From positions 124,001-188,000 of the forward strand of contig JAUIRK010000673.1 in assembly GCA_030549495.1 (NCBI GenBank): 64,000 bases of DNA. Direction: 5' to 3'. Positions within the stretch are counted from its first letter, which is position 1. Each line of letters begins with the position of its first letter. Shown in pieces: positions 22,447-33,649 of the stretch. The notes beneath the pieces are model-generated. The model ran no database searches and was not told the origin of the DNA. It saw nothing but the letters and a program-made list of their open reading frames with translations. Made by a program: the position numbers and the translations under genes. Source of the stretch: Nectonema munidae (taxonomy: Eukaryota > Nematomorpha > Nectonematoida > Nectonematidae).

Positions 22447-23128
22447 ATGATAGAAAGTCGTAATATGGATCGTTGGGTTTGAAATGTGCCATACTGTTTA
22501 TTCAACATTGAGCAAAATAAATTGATTAGGCGATGTTCTTCGGTGTGAGATTGGAGAGAATATTTGAAATTTACTACTTACAAAGGTCAGTTATTTAACA
22601 CCTTGCGTTTGACAATATACTAGCAACAGAACAAGGTCTATATCAAAAAACATAAAAATAGGGCCCGTAGTTGGAACAAAAATGAGGAATCAATTGTTCA
22701 ATACAACATGCATCAACCAGCCCAACGTGCCAAAATGAGGCATAGATGAGTTTTTCTTCTAAACATGTTATAACTTTTTTCCAAGTATTTTATAAATTAA
22801 AGGAACGAGAGAGATACAAATACGCCAAGAAATCACGAACACGCTTCTAAACACTCTTTAAACCTTAACTTTTTCTTCACATAGCAGCGTTGTTCTTCCC
22901 ATAAAGTAAGCCTTGTCAAAGCAAACTTCCGTATTTCGTGAATTGTAGTTATCTATTCAAAAACTCACTTTTTTCGTACAATTAACCCACGCTTATTCGC
23001 GGTTCAGCATTGAGCAGATTTAACAACTCCATTAAGTATTCCGGTTTGGCTTTGTCAAAATCAAAGTCGCTTAAAAACACCAAAATTTATCCCATCTGAA
23101 AAATAAAGAACCTCACTTCCTTATTGAA

Positions 23129-24305
23129 ATGGAAATTATAACATATATCCAAGGTGGTCAAAAGTTATGTTATGGAGGCTGTATGTACTCTAAACAGAGC
23201 ACAAATACAGAGTTTATGTTCTGGAAATGTGTTGGTCGAACTAGCGGCTGCAAAGCAAGAATTAAAACATCACATGTTCCTGACAATCCTGTCCTCGTAT
23301 CAAACCATGGCCAAGAACCAGATGAAACGAAGAGTAAAATCAACAAACTCGTAATGTTATGAAGGACAGGGCTAAAAACATAAACGACAAGCCAGCCAAT
23401 ATCTTTTCTCAGACTATGTAGCAACTTGATCAAATGCATCTTCAGTCAGACTCTACATGCAAGAGGACCATCCGCAAACAGCGAACAAATGAATTTCCAC
23501 CAGAACCACTCACCCTCTATGATCTAGCAATTAACCGAGATGTGCAATGGGCGTTGACAAGTGAAGACAATCCACGACGTTACTTGTTGTATGATAACGG
23601 CCTAGACCCGAACTCCAGTATGATTGTGTATGCGACAGATAATAATCATTTGATGGAACTGGTTGCTGCAGAGACGTGGCTTATGGATGGGTGTTTAGCA
23701 GTGGCACCTCCAGGATTTCTACAGCTGTATGGTATCCACGCCTCCCCTTAGGAAGTCACTGTTCCACTTGCATATGCCTTTCTTCCATGGAAAACTCAAA
23801 AACATATGAGGAACTTCTGCGAGTTGTTATTCATAGCTGTGAGCCACTAGAAGACGAAGTGGAGCCGAATACTATAAAGTGTGATTTGAAAGCAGTGCAA
23901 TACAGGCTATGGACTAGTAAGTCGATACCATTATGACATTGACTTTAAGCACTTTCGTGGCATGATGGGCGGTTTAGCATTTCCACCTTTGGATGATGTC
24001 TTGCTTGGTTACGAACAGTTACGTGATGGTGCACATCATGAAGCAGAATAACTTCTCAGCTGCTTCAATCCTACCAATGTTAGTGGAACGAGCGCAATAG
24101 AGCTGGAAATAATATACGGAGATCAGATACGCATTCTACACATTCCTCCTCGTTATCCACCTAAATTTGGAATGCACATAAAGAAATGGTGGACCGTGAT
24201 CCTCGCACGAAGAATGTCTGCGAAGGTTGGAACAGTGGGTTCAGTGCACTGGTAGGAATCACTCATCCTCCAATATGGCACCGTTGATGTTTTTGACACT
24301 TTGTA
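23129..24305 (+). pseudogene. FLYWCH-finger MULE transposase, broken
   Basis: Frame 23129-23362 is a FLYWCH zinc finger: GGQKLCYGGCMYSKQ, FWKCVGRTSGCKARI, then VSNHGQEPDE, in which the last expected His is Gln. Frame 23434-23751 carries the MULE region (PLTLYDLAI, RRYLLYDNGLDPNSSMIVYA, WLMDGCLAVAPPGFLQLYGIH with the first catalytic Asp), then a frame change. Frame 23676-23936 carries YEELLRVVIHSCEPLEDEVEPNTIKCDLKAVQY, in which the EPxxxxCDLKAV region matches the second catalytic Asp block. A final piece near 24150-24290 gives DPRTKNVCEGWNSGF and HPPIW, the conserved end of the family. At least three frame changes occur. No terminal repeats were identified. Higher GC than the flanks fits a transposon of different base composition. 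Confidence 0.8.
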
Positions 24306-25108
24306 GCTACTATCCAATCAAAAAATAGGCAGCTTGATACATAACACAAATTATCTTAAGCTTTAATTTTATAAAATTTAGCAGGGAACAGGAGGGTTTG
24401 GTGACGCGCCTGTGTGTCGCTGTGTTTACCGAAAATAAGCCTGACTTATACTCGTATAGACCTTTTATTTATAAACACACGCGAGTTGCTAAGGGTTCGT
24501 GTCAAAAATTAAGCAACTGCCAGGCCGCATACGGATCTCCGAGTAAAATTTTTTAAATTCTAAAAATATCCGCATTTCTCTTTTTCCCAAGAAATAAGAC
24601 TCATTTGAGATAATTTAATTATTTTTAATATGATTAAATAAAAATATATAATATAAATTTAAACTTAGGATTAGACGAGATATGGGATAAATAAATTACA
24701 AAAAATTTACGTTACATTATTGAGGGGTACGCCTTCCCAATCGTCTTTTTAAAAGCCTCATGCCAAACTTAATATGGGTGAGGGTGGTCTTTTCCTGCAT
24801 CACACAAAATTAGTTAGCAAAGGAAGGAATCTTTTCCTTAATTTAGTTAAAAATTATGTGTGTTTGATTGATAAGCTTATTCTCCATTTTACAAGTTCTA
24901 TTACGGTGAAGTAATTTTAAAAATATGCAATCAAAAAAGAATTGTGGAATAAATGTGGATTTAAACCGATAAGGAATTAAAATCATGAAATAAAAGTACA
25001 ACACTTCCTGCTAAAAAATAAAAGTTAAATTTTTACAAACCCAAACAAAAGACTACCATGTTTGTCAAATCAGGTGAGTGTTTGGAATAAATCAGCCAAA
25101 GCAAAATA
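24306..25108. other. No gene recognised
   Basis: AT-rich intergenic or intronic DNA. A patch at 24380-24480 is GC-richer but gives no frame that I can support. Confidence 0.45.
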
Positions 25109-25318
25109 TTACATGTTGAATTCTTCATCTGTTTGAAACATTTGGAGCAAACTTTTCAGGTTAAAGAGCGTTCTGTTGGGATCAAGGACAACAACATGGA
25201 ATGAATCACAGAGGTACTGAATGTTTTGGTTTAACAACTCGCACCCCAGCAAGAAGCTCGCACATTTGTACTTGTTTTTGATGGAAAGAGGAAATGAAGT
25301 TCTGAACAAATGAAGATG
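25109..25318 (-). CDS. Candidate terminal exon of a host gene
   Basis: Read on the minus strand, TTCTGTTGTTATTTAAAG ends at 25319 and could serve as an acceptor. An open frame of about 69 codons follows to TAA at 25109, with balanced composition and ordinary codons: HLHLFRTSFPLSIKNKYKCA, then LLGCELLNQNIQYLCDSFHV, then VVLDPNRTLFNLKSLLQMFQ. The stretch stands out from the very AT-rich DNA around it. No family is recognised. A longer open frame (to 25396) reads upstream through the putative intron and is probably chance. Its phase does not join directly to the exon at 30410-30572, so if they belong together at least one more exon lies between. Confidence 0.35.
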   Translation of the reverse strand, partial: HLHLFRTSFPLSIKNKYKCASFLLGCELLNQNIQYLCDSFHVVVLDPNRTLFNLKSLLQMFQTDEEFNM

Positions 25319-25589
25319 CTTTAAATAACAACAGAAAACTAAAACATATATCGTTTTTATCGCAATTTTTGAGCATATGAGTGCTAGTTCAATCAAATTT
25401 AATTTGAAAGGTCAGATAATAATTAATCCTAGCTATGTGATTATTATTAATGAAGTTCGACTTTTAAAGTGTAATTCGCATTACATTGAATTTCTAGAGC
25501 GTTATGACCCACTGGCCCTTTTCCGGGTTACGCTACTGTTTACACGCATAAACTTATATTTCACGATGTATATATATAACCTTTGAATG

Positions 25590-26395
25590 TTTTCAGGCAT
25601 TCTCGAACATCATTATATTTTTAATTTTTAACGCCCTTTTAAATTTTCGCAATATTAATAGTTCTATCAGATATGTTTCTAATCAGATTAATTAACCAAT
25701 TAAAGTATAATAACATAATAAATCATTATTAGAAATGACAGTTGTTCTTTTTTTAATTCTTCATTCTCATTATATTTTGTACTTTTTAAAAATAATAATA
25801 ATAATTAGAAAAATAAGGTTTTTTTTATGAATTCAGACTGAGTATTACGTATTAAATAATAATAAAAATATTATAAAAATGAAGGAGGCCTATATTGTTT
25901 TTCTTAAAATAAAGTATGGCATAATTCTGATGTTCATAACAATGATGAATTTTTAAATCGTTAATAACTTAAAATCGAGTTTGCCTCACTGCATAAGCAA
26001 AAAAACTTTTAATTAAAAAGGCATTTTAATTTTAGAATTTTCAAAATTTTTATTTTCCATTTTCATAATTTACAAATTTATAACATGTAATATTTTTTGC
26101 TTATGGAGGAAAGCAAAAGCGATTCTTCTATTTTTTAATTTTGTCTCTTTTATTCTATAAATTTGATACAAAAAATAACCAAAACAAGTTAAAAACATTT
26201 CACATAAAAATGGTATTTAAAATACCACTGTAAAACATATGTCAATTTATGCATACATATAAACTTAAAAATGTATTTATTAGAAATTATTTTTAAAAGG
26301 TTAAATTATTAAAACCTAACCTTAGAAGTGAATTAAATTTTAAATACTTTTTCTAGTTTAATATTTTAATTATATAATAAATATGACTGAACAGA
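25590..26395. other. Extremely AT-rich stretch, no gene recognised
   Basis: Long A/T-rich DNA with AAT-triplet runs near 25795. No coding frame or paired ends were recognised. Confidence 0.5.
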
Positions 26396-26429
26396 AATCC
26401 TGAATTTTGGCATTGAATTAAGTATATTG

Positions 26430-27077
26430 CATCAAATTTTGAAAAAAAGAAATGGAGAACTTGTGAAGCAAAATATGTTTATTGTACAGTATGCAAATTA
26501 AATGTAAATTGTAATCTTAGTAAAAATACAAAATGAGTAAAGCGACACATGGAAAAATTTCATGAAGATAACTTAATTCTTAATTGAAGAAAAGATGTCT
26601 TCAAAAAAGATTCAAACGAAGAAGAATACGAAAATTTGCAAGTGTTTGTGATTATTAATCTCAATTTAATAAATTCACACCAATTTGGACGGGAACTGCT
26701 TTACTACCTTTGACGTTGTAGAGGATCGAGAGCTACACCAAACCATACCCTTTGCTTCCTGTACAAACGGAAAATTAAAAGTACCGCTAGGAAACGCAAA
26801 TAGATTAAATGTAATTCAGTTAATTGTATTTATCATGCGTGCACATAAGATCCTCGCCATCAAGAACGAGAATTTCCTTCATAGCTTTAACTTTATTTAC
26901 GAAGACATGATGCCAAGACAATTTGTAAAGAGATACAGTTTTTTTGACAAATGGAGTTTGAAAAAATCAAATATGTCTATGATGATTCGAGATAACGGTA
27001 CAAATGTGATCAAGGCATTTAATGATTGCAATGCCAATTATTGTTTACTTCTAGAACTTAAACTTCTAGAGATCTAA
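26430..27077 (+). pseudogene. BED-finger hAT transposase fragment
   Basis: A BED finger reads at about 26430-26575: KKWRTCEAKYVYCTVCKLNV, then SKNTK, a stop, VKRHMEKFHED, so both Cys and both His positions are visible. The frame 26685-27077 ends with SMMIRDNGTNVIKAFNDCNA, matching the VTDNxxNMVKAF block of the hAT catalytic core. The pieces are separated by stops and the C-terminal half is missing or replaced by another repeat near 27.5 kb. A hAT-like end CTAGAGATGCATCGATAAGA, read on the minus strand from 29131, may be this element's right end. Confidence 0.6.
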
Positions 27078-27519
27078 AAAACATTATCCATGAAAATCAA
27101 AATTAAGCAAAACATGAACAAAGTTAAAACAAGCTGAAACTTACAGAATATAACTAAGAAACTCTCAGGAATGACATATTAAAAGTACTCAATATCGTGG
27201 GGTATTTTAGAAATTCAAGGTTTAAATTAAAGAGAGAGTTTTGATTACAAGTTATAATATAAAAATATATTTATTAAAAGTATTAAAATAAGGTATATAC
27301 TGTTAAAATATAATTTAATATTAAACATTGAAGTTTATTCATTTTGTTGACTTTTTGGCTCTTTTATAAAACTACTGTTAGAAAAATGAGATTCGCGGAA
27401 CTACACGAATAAGGAAGAAATTAGCCATCTATACAAACGTACATATAATAAAGATTAATATGTTGGTTGGAAGTTTAAAAAGATTTCAAAATTTTTTGTT
27501 CTATTTTAGATTATGTAGG

Positions 27520-28180
27520 TAAAGGGAGCAGAAGAATCCAATACATTAAGCAAATGTTGATTATTATGCTTAAATCTATTAGAGCTGAAAGAACCGGTAA
27601 ATGAAATCTTCATCTTGAAAGTGTGCAAGAAATCATCCCATATTTCTTGAAAGCCTATACCACAGCAGATAAAATCACATGTAAAAATTATGCCATCTGA
27701 AGAGTATAAGCTATTTACCCCAAAAGGATACTTTACTATTCAATGTTTCAATAAGTTTTGCCAGACGAAATAATTGACCAATTCTTAATGAGAATGTTAA
27801 AAGGTAATGAAGGTTTCACTCGTGGTAGAGGAATGTCTCATAGTACTTTAACTAAATGGGTACACCACTACCACATTGTGTTCCTTTATGTGATTCTTTA
27901 GAGAAGTTTACTGGTGTGCACAGTTATACTTCAGAACAACACAAAGATCTTCCTTCAACTATACAAAGTTCATTTTTAAATTATTAATACTTGGATGCTT
28001 TTATCCAGTGGGCAAAGATAAATTATCGAATTAGGTTATCCTGCTTATCGAATTGATCGTTTGGTTTCTATTTCAACTAGCGTTGTAACTGACGCATCGA
28101 TCAATTGTCACTGTGCTTTTTATATTGGCCAATTTGCAGCATCTAAAATAACAGGCAATTTTTTCACAAATTTCACTGTC
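27520..28180 (+). pseudogene. Fragment of an unnamed multi-copy transposon protein (RAERTG...TRGRGM family)
   Basis: Translating across frames gives IKQMLIIMLKSIRAERTG, LHLESVQEIIPYFL, then FTIQCFNKFCPDEIIDQFLM, LKGNEGFTRGRGMSHSTL, TGVHSYTSEQHKDLPSTI and RIDRLVSISTSVVTDASINC. I know this order of blocks (RAERTGxWxLHL, LMRxxKxxGGLTRGRG, TGVxxxTSEQHxDL, DRLVSISTGxVAD) as a family of predicted proteins found in many copies in invertebrate genomes. I cannot give it a superfamily name. The copy has several frame changes and a stop where the Trp of RAERTGxW is expected. No ends were found. Confidence 0.55.
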
Positions 28181-28199
28181 TAGTAGTGACCACCGAGTC

Positions 28200-29090
28200 A
28201 AAACTATGGGGTATAAAAGCAGTGACAATTTTACAGGAAGGCAGTAAATCCAAGTCTTTTTTTAAACCAATTTACTTGCATTTTTAAATCAAGTTCTGAA
28301 ATCAAATTTTTTATGTCATTTGAGTTAGCTTCTAAACCTCCTCTTTATTTTATGATGGCATCATGCAAAAATTTACAAAAAGTGTTTTAGGTGAACTTAG
28401 TCTTTTACTAAAGTAAAATTTGATATTCCAAAAAACTGGTAGTTTGTCATAAATGGAGGAAACATGCTCCAGCTTGTTACTTGGCCACATCCATCAACGT
28501 ATAAAGATATCAGTGGCGTATCATAACCCTAAACCATTAAAAATTTCAACATAATTTTGTAAGTCCTATTTTTGGTATTTTTGATATAGCAGATAATTAT
28601 GCGCTATCTTTAAATTTCTCATATTGTGCGTGATTACGTCAAGAATGATATGTTTAATTAAGAGAGACATCACATTAAATTTTTTAGATCAATATTATTT
28701 TTTTAAGACGATGACATCAACGGTTTCTTTTAAAGATGTCAAAAAATCAATTAATTTAATAAATTTGTTTGAGTTTTTTTGTTGAGAAAAAATTAAGTAA
28801 AATGTACATATATAAAATAAAATTTTAGATGGCCTAAAATCAAAATAAGTAAAATAAATTTAAAAAATTTTATGAAATTTGAAGAAAAAGAATCAAGGAA
28901 AAAAGTAAAATTTAAAAAGTTATGAATTATTTAAAAATTCTAAAAACAAATTTCCAAAAAACTAAAATAATTCTAAAATGAAAAAAAATTTCTAAGCAAA
29001 AATTTTAAAGATATTTATGCTCAACCCCAACCCACGAGGTTCCAACTTGCAAAAAATAAATAATTTGCCAATTAATAATAATTACGGGCT
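28200..29090. other. AT-rich stretch, no gene recognised
   Basis: Mostly A/T-rich DNA between transposon fragments. It holds no frame or repeat that I can support beyond the hAT-like end at about 29090-29131. Confidence 0.45.
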
Positions 29091-29202
29091 GATCGGTATT
29101 CGACTTAAGTTCTTATCGATGCATCTCTAGCTCCAAGCATATCTTTAAGTGTACACTATTCTAAACAAGCAACTTATACCGAATATCAATGTTAATTCAC
29201 AT

Positions 29203-29510
29203 CAAGGGCACACATTCGGGGGTGGGGGCGAAGAGACTATTCGCCCCTCCACTCCAATAATTTTGGATTTTTTTAAACTAGTGTATATGCGTTATGTAAT
29301 TAAAATATTTTCGCTGGAAGTATAGTTGTTAAATTTCATCTATTTTGTAAAAAAAATATAAAGTAGTCTTATAAATTTAGGTATGCGCTGAATACACTCT
29401 ATTTTAAAGGATTGCTTGAATATTTGGTCTTCCGTGGTATTTCCAGACCAGTAATTTTGAAAATTGCAAAAAAAAATCGCCCCCAAAAATTTTGAGGATG
29501 TGCGCCCCTG
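29203..29510. mobile_element. MITE, 308 bp, CAGGGGCGCACATCC ends
   Basis: The left end reads CAAGGGCACACATTCGGGGG and the inverted right end CAGGGGCGCACATCCTCAAA, both running into GGGGGCGA. Sequence inside (ATACTCTATTTTAAAGGA-type blocks and GGTATTTCCAGACCAGTAAT) matches 51660-51900 and 56285-56560, so this is a short stand-alone relative of the end segment of composite repeats B and C. No target duplication is visible. The length and lack of coding sense fit a hAT-like MITE. Confidence 0.7.
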
Positions 29511-29529
29511 GTATATAAATTGCATAACC

Positions 29530-30395
29530 TATAAAGATTTAATATTTTGTAAAAACTTCATTTAAAACAAGATTAAAAGTATTGTGTAACTTTATTCTCA
29601 AAAACAAAACTTTTCATGATACATAAGTTCTCAAACTAAATAAACACACTGCGTTTTCATGTTCTCAAAGCATCAAAAAGACAACCTTAAATCCTCTTCA
29701 AAGTTTAATTTGCAATCTAGATACTATTGAAACGGATAAATTAAGCTTCATTTGGACGTTTCCTTGAGAAACGAAGCTATGAAAAAAAGAAAAATTGCAA
29801 ACGTTTCATGAAAATTTAGGTTATATATATTAATAAGCTTAGTTAGAGCTTTAATTTGACATGTCACTTGTCTAAAACGGTTAAAAAACAAAAAAGTTAA
29901 AAACAAAATAAAAAGGGTATAAAATTTAAACTAAAAAGCAAAACTTTAATAGTACATAGAACTCGTAACAGACGAAAGACTGTTGCATCATGCACATGCA
30001 AACTTTGCAACTGCATCACTATTTTTCGCTAGTGCGTATAGGATAAAAGTGTTCTTTGTTGTTGATAAAAGTGAAGCTTAGTTTTCAATTTCTGAGAAAT
30101 GCTAAAAGTATTGTTACATTAAAGCTCATCTTGTTCAGGAAACAACAAAAAAACAGTATATAAAAATGTTACTTACTTGTTGAAATGTATTTGAGACGTT
30201 ATATCAGTCACGGTTTTTTAGTTTTGTAAAACAATACTAAAAATGTGTCTTATCATTTTTTTATAAATATTGGAGACATACAAAAAACAATGTCAATTTT
30301 AAAATAGGCACAGCAAACATCATAAAAACAATATAATTTATATTATCTTAGGTTATGTGCTCATTCCTGCACTCCTTTCGAATTCACTGTAAAAG
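29530..30395. other. No gene recognised
   Basis: AT-rich DNA, probably intronic or intergenic. Nothing supported. Confidence 0.45.
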
Positions 30396-30409
30396 AGAAA
30401 GACACTTAC

Positions 30410-30572
30410 GTTTTTTCTTTCAATAAGAGAGCGTTGTGATTGCACGAAGGGAAGTGTTCTTTGATCAAGTTGAGGTGGAGCGGGTGAGGGAGGACTTTTG
30501 AAAGAAGTTTAGAAACGCAAGACAACATGTGTGATGTGAAGAAAAGTGCTGCGTTTATTTCATTCTCGTTGT
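30410..30572 (-). CDS. Internal exon of an unrecognised host gene
   Basis: On the minus strand TTTTATTTTAG ends at 30573 and the exon opens AC AAC GAG. It ends AAA AC at 30410 with GTAAGTGTCT directly after, a near-perfect donor. The 163-base exon is open throughout in the frame starting with two bases (about 53 codons: NENEINAALFFTSHMLSCVS, KLLSKVLPHPLHLNLIKEHF, CNHNALLLKEKT) and has balanced composition compared with the flanks. It therefore expects one base from the exon before and leaves two bases for the exon after. No family is recognised. This is the best host-exon signal on the minus strand. Confidence 0.5.
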
Positions 30573-30736
30573 CTAAAATAAAATGTGTAGAAAACGATAT
30601 CACAAAAAGTCTAATGCATGTCTATGTATTCAGATTGAAGAAGAATAATCTCTAGATTTTAAAATTGCTCATAAGACATTTTTTAAGAGTTGAGTGTCTG
30701 GCAAATCAATAATAGAAATTTGTTCAAGCATATATC

Positions 30737-30835
30737 ATGGGCGCATATCCTCAAAATTTTTGGGAGGGCAATTTTTTTATAATTTTCAAAATTTATTACT
30801 TTAAGAAATCTTTAAATTTGCAAATTTGCATTGTT
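30737..30835 (+). repeat. Partial MITE end (GGGCGCATATCCTC family)
   Basis: ATGGGCGCATATCCTCAAAA then TTTTTGGGAGGGCAATTTTT matches the outer 60-80 bases of the CAGGGGCGCACATCC elements at 29203 and 56285. The remainder is missing. The open frame over it is a shadow. Confidence 0.5.
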
Positions 30836-30959
30836 AGCATTCAAGGTGTAATCGGCGCATCGCTAAAACCACTTCATTGTGAAAAGGATGACAGCTTGTG
30901 TTCATCTACCTTTGCACCGAGTTGTCATTTCGGGTTAAGCATACAATGAATGATTCATG

Positions 30960-31530
30960 GGGTAAATTAAGCGATTTCACTCAAATTAAGTCGAAAGACG
31001 GCGTTAAATAAGTCAAAATGTTGCAAATTTTATACTGAATTTAAATATGAACACCATTTTTTGATAAATATTCATTAAAAAATTTAATTAGTTTTTCTCT
31101 TATTTAATTCTATTTTCATCATCAATTATTGTTTTCAAAAATCAAAAGACAACTTTTTCTTTTGTGAAGTACTTCAACTTTTCGAGTTTTGCAAAACTTT
31201 GCTGTAATATAAAAAAGACAATTTCGAAGTTAAAATGGTATATTTAATAATGTGATTATCTAATCCTAACCATAAGCCAAAAATTCTTATTTTTTAAAAA
31301 TGCCATTATCTGAGCGTAAAAATAAGCCTAAAAACAAGTTATTATTCTTAGGATTAGATTAGGGAATATCTATGATTCTTTTTTTAACATCCTAATACTT
31401 CGTTAATAACATAGAGATCATTAAAAATTGCCTAGATTATACACAATTCAAAAACACAATAATTTTTACAAAGTTGTCTTCCTATTTTTATTATTTCAAA
31501 TCAAGCACGGAGCAACGGTTCTAGAAGATT
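30960..31530. other. No gene recognised
   Basis: AT-rich DNA without supported features. Confidence 0.45.
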
Positions 31531-31539
31531 ATACACAAT

Positions 31540-32165
31540 TCAATAGACAATTTTTCGTGCACAGATAGTGATTTTTTCAAATAATGCTACAAAGTCACAA
31601 AAGAAATAACAGACTGAAGGAATTAAAAATGATACATTGCAAATTGGTGGTGATTTTTCGCAAAAGGTGCAGTTTGAAGCCACATATGGTGTACATCTGC
31701 GGGAGATGTGGGAAAATGGGAAGAAGCAGCGAAATGTGCGTGAGGAGGGAGGATAAAAGATTGGATAAGAAGCTGAATCGAAAAGAGAAGTATAGATGGA
31801 ATGAATGAGATGAATCAGAAATGTAATACGTTTGTTTGTGCTGCAGGGTCGTGGTGATCTCGCTCTTGAACGTGTGATGTTTGTAGAGGGATTCTTTGTT
31901 GTAGGCAATCGAGGAAAGAGCTGATGTGCAGAGCTCTTCCAAAGCCATGACTCTTTTTCTTTGATAGAATGCTTTGCCATTCAGGCAAGCACAAGAGGAC
32001 CTCAGGCGATGCACCTAACGAAAAAGGAAGTGTGAGGCGAAGAAAAGGGAAGATGCCTTTGATTACTCGATTTCTGAGACACTCGATTTTCATTTTGCGC
32101 GAGTCCCTGTCACACGTTAAGAGCGTCTCTTTCTGGCGCAGCTTCGCGAGAGCTTGAAGACGCGT
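31540..32165. other. GC-richer island with overlapping open frames on both strands
   Basis: About 600 bases contain open frames on several strands (minus 31540-31980, 31595-32014, 31815-32093; plus 31969-32157). That many overlapping frames mainly reflect fewer stop codons in GC-richer DNA. CpG-containing strings such as GCGCGAGTCC and GACGCGTGC occur near 32096-32166. I read it as a promoter and first-exon region and not as several genes. Confidence 0.35.
31830..31948 (-). CDS. Candidate first exon of a host gene in a GC-richer patch
   Basis: On the minus strand ATG at 31948 (context GAGTCATGGC) opens MALEELCTSALSSIAYNKES then LYKHHTFKSEITTTLQHKQ, to a possible donor GTATTA at 31829-31824. 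About 120 bases of strongly pyrimidine-rich DNA ending in CCCGCAG (about 31696) follow, which looks like a short intron with a good acceptor. The next frame begins CTPYVASNCTFCEKSPP. The whole block 31600-32160 is clearly richer in G+C than its surroundings, as expected of a promoter and first exon. Several overlapping frames exist on both strands and the phase does not join simply to 30572, so the model is tentative. Confidence 0.3.
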
Positions 32166-32690
32166 GCAAACTTCGTTAAATCTTCAAAAGCGTAAAAGAG
32201 CATAGAAGAATGCCAAACAGGCTTTTATCTGGTGGATATGCCAAACACAAGATTTAGTTGTGAGCAAACGAGATTTCGGCGACTATCATAATATAACGTT
32301 GAAATTTGCAAAACGCTATCAAAATTTCACTTCAAAATTAGCGCAATGAAGCGGCTTAGTGAGTAATAATCACTAGTTTATATCTTTATGATGGATGAGA
32401 TTCACTTGAGTTAGTGACGAGTAAATCACGTTTTGGCTGCCGACGAAATCTCGTTTTGTATTTCAACAAAGCCTCATCTTCCTTAGACATTGAAAATACG
32501 CTATAAATATTCGTTCAAAATATTTTTGAACATACGTCGATTGAGGATAAACTATACTATTAGAATTAGATATTAATTTTATATAAAAATTTAATGTAGA
32601 GCCCAAAAAGTTGGACACGGAAAACAAGTAATAATATAATTTGTAGTCATTATTCAATTACATTCCTGAGAAAACTAATTATACAAAGTA
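32166..32690. other. No gene recognised
   Basis: No supported frame. It may be the upstream region of the minus-strand candidate gene. Confidence 0.35.
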
Positions 32691-32718
32691 AATTTGTTAG
32701 TAAGTTGAAAGAAGCAAA

Positions 32719-33620
32719 TTGGTTGAAAATGAAGGTGTTTCATTTATGAAAAATAATACACCATTCAATATAAAAGTGCATCTTTGTGCTATTTTAGCTG
32801 ATAATCTTGGATCTCACACAATTGGAGGATTCAGCGAAGCTTTTAATGTAAATCGGTACTGTAGATTTTGTTTTCTAGGCAAAAAAAGTATTCAAAAACA
32901 CCGCTCTTACACAAATTTTTCTTTAGGAACACCTACAAACTTTAATGAAAATCTTAAAAACAGTCAAGTTACATTTTTCGGTGTTAGATGGAATAGTATT
33001 TTTAATTCTTTGAAATTTTTTAATGTTATGGGAAGATATGCCGTTATTCCATCAAATATCATTTTCATATATCGTTGATACCATCAATTTTATTTTACAA
33101 AACTCTCCATTTAACCACGGTGATTTAGCTCATAAATCTTATCTTTTTAAATATGTTTATCAAAAAAATAAAATTATACAAACTTCATTTCAAAATTGGC
33201 GTTTAATTAGATTTTTGCCAATTATATTTATCAAAAAACACGCGAAGATATATTAGAATATAAAATTTTGCTTAAACTGCTTAATATACTTAATATTTTA
33301 ATATCATTTGAATCCGATATTTTTAGAATCTTTATATTAGAAGACATTATAGAAGAATTTTTTGAATTATACACTGTAGAATTTGAGAAATTTTTTTTAC
33401 CTAAGTTGCATTTTATTTTTCACTATCCTTTTCAAAGAAAAAAAATTGGACCTTTATGGAATTTTCAAACAATCCGTTTTCAATCAAAACATTCTTATTT
33501 TAAAGAAATTTAGCACAGAACCAAAAATACCATAACATAACCAAAAGTTGGCATATCCTCATCAGTTTTTGCTTGATGATTTATATTGCAACCATTTTCA
33601 AAATTCTCCCAACTATTAAG
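32719..33620 (+). pseudogene. Unnamed transposon protein (DNLGxHxIxGFxExF ... GPL...RF..KHxYF family), broken
   Basis: Frame 32719-33078 has the block ILADNLGSHTIGGFSEAFNV and YCRFCFLGKKSIQKH with a CxxC. Frame 33268-33513 has LPKLHFIFHYPFQ then KIGPLWNFQTIRFQSKHSYF, ending KEI. A further frame gives QNTKNIT and YRHQFLLDD. These blocks (LxxGDNLGxHxIxGFxxSF, PKxHFxxHYPxxIxxxGPLxxxxTMRFExKHxYFK, NxKNxxxxLAxRHQ) recur together in many-copy predicted proteins of arthropods and other animals, probably encoded by a DNA transposon. I cannot name the superfamily. Two or three frame changes break this copy. Confidence 0.55.
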
Positions 33621-33649
33621 AAGTGGATTTAGATAACTTTGACACTAAT

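Noticed and set aside
23170-23439. Minus-strand 89-codon frame
   Set aside because: It lies opposite the FLYWCH domain, which explains the sequence.
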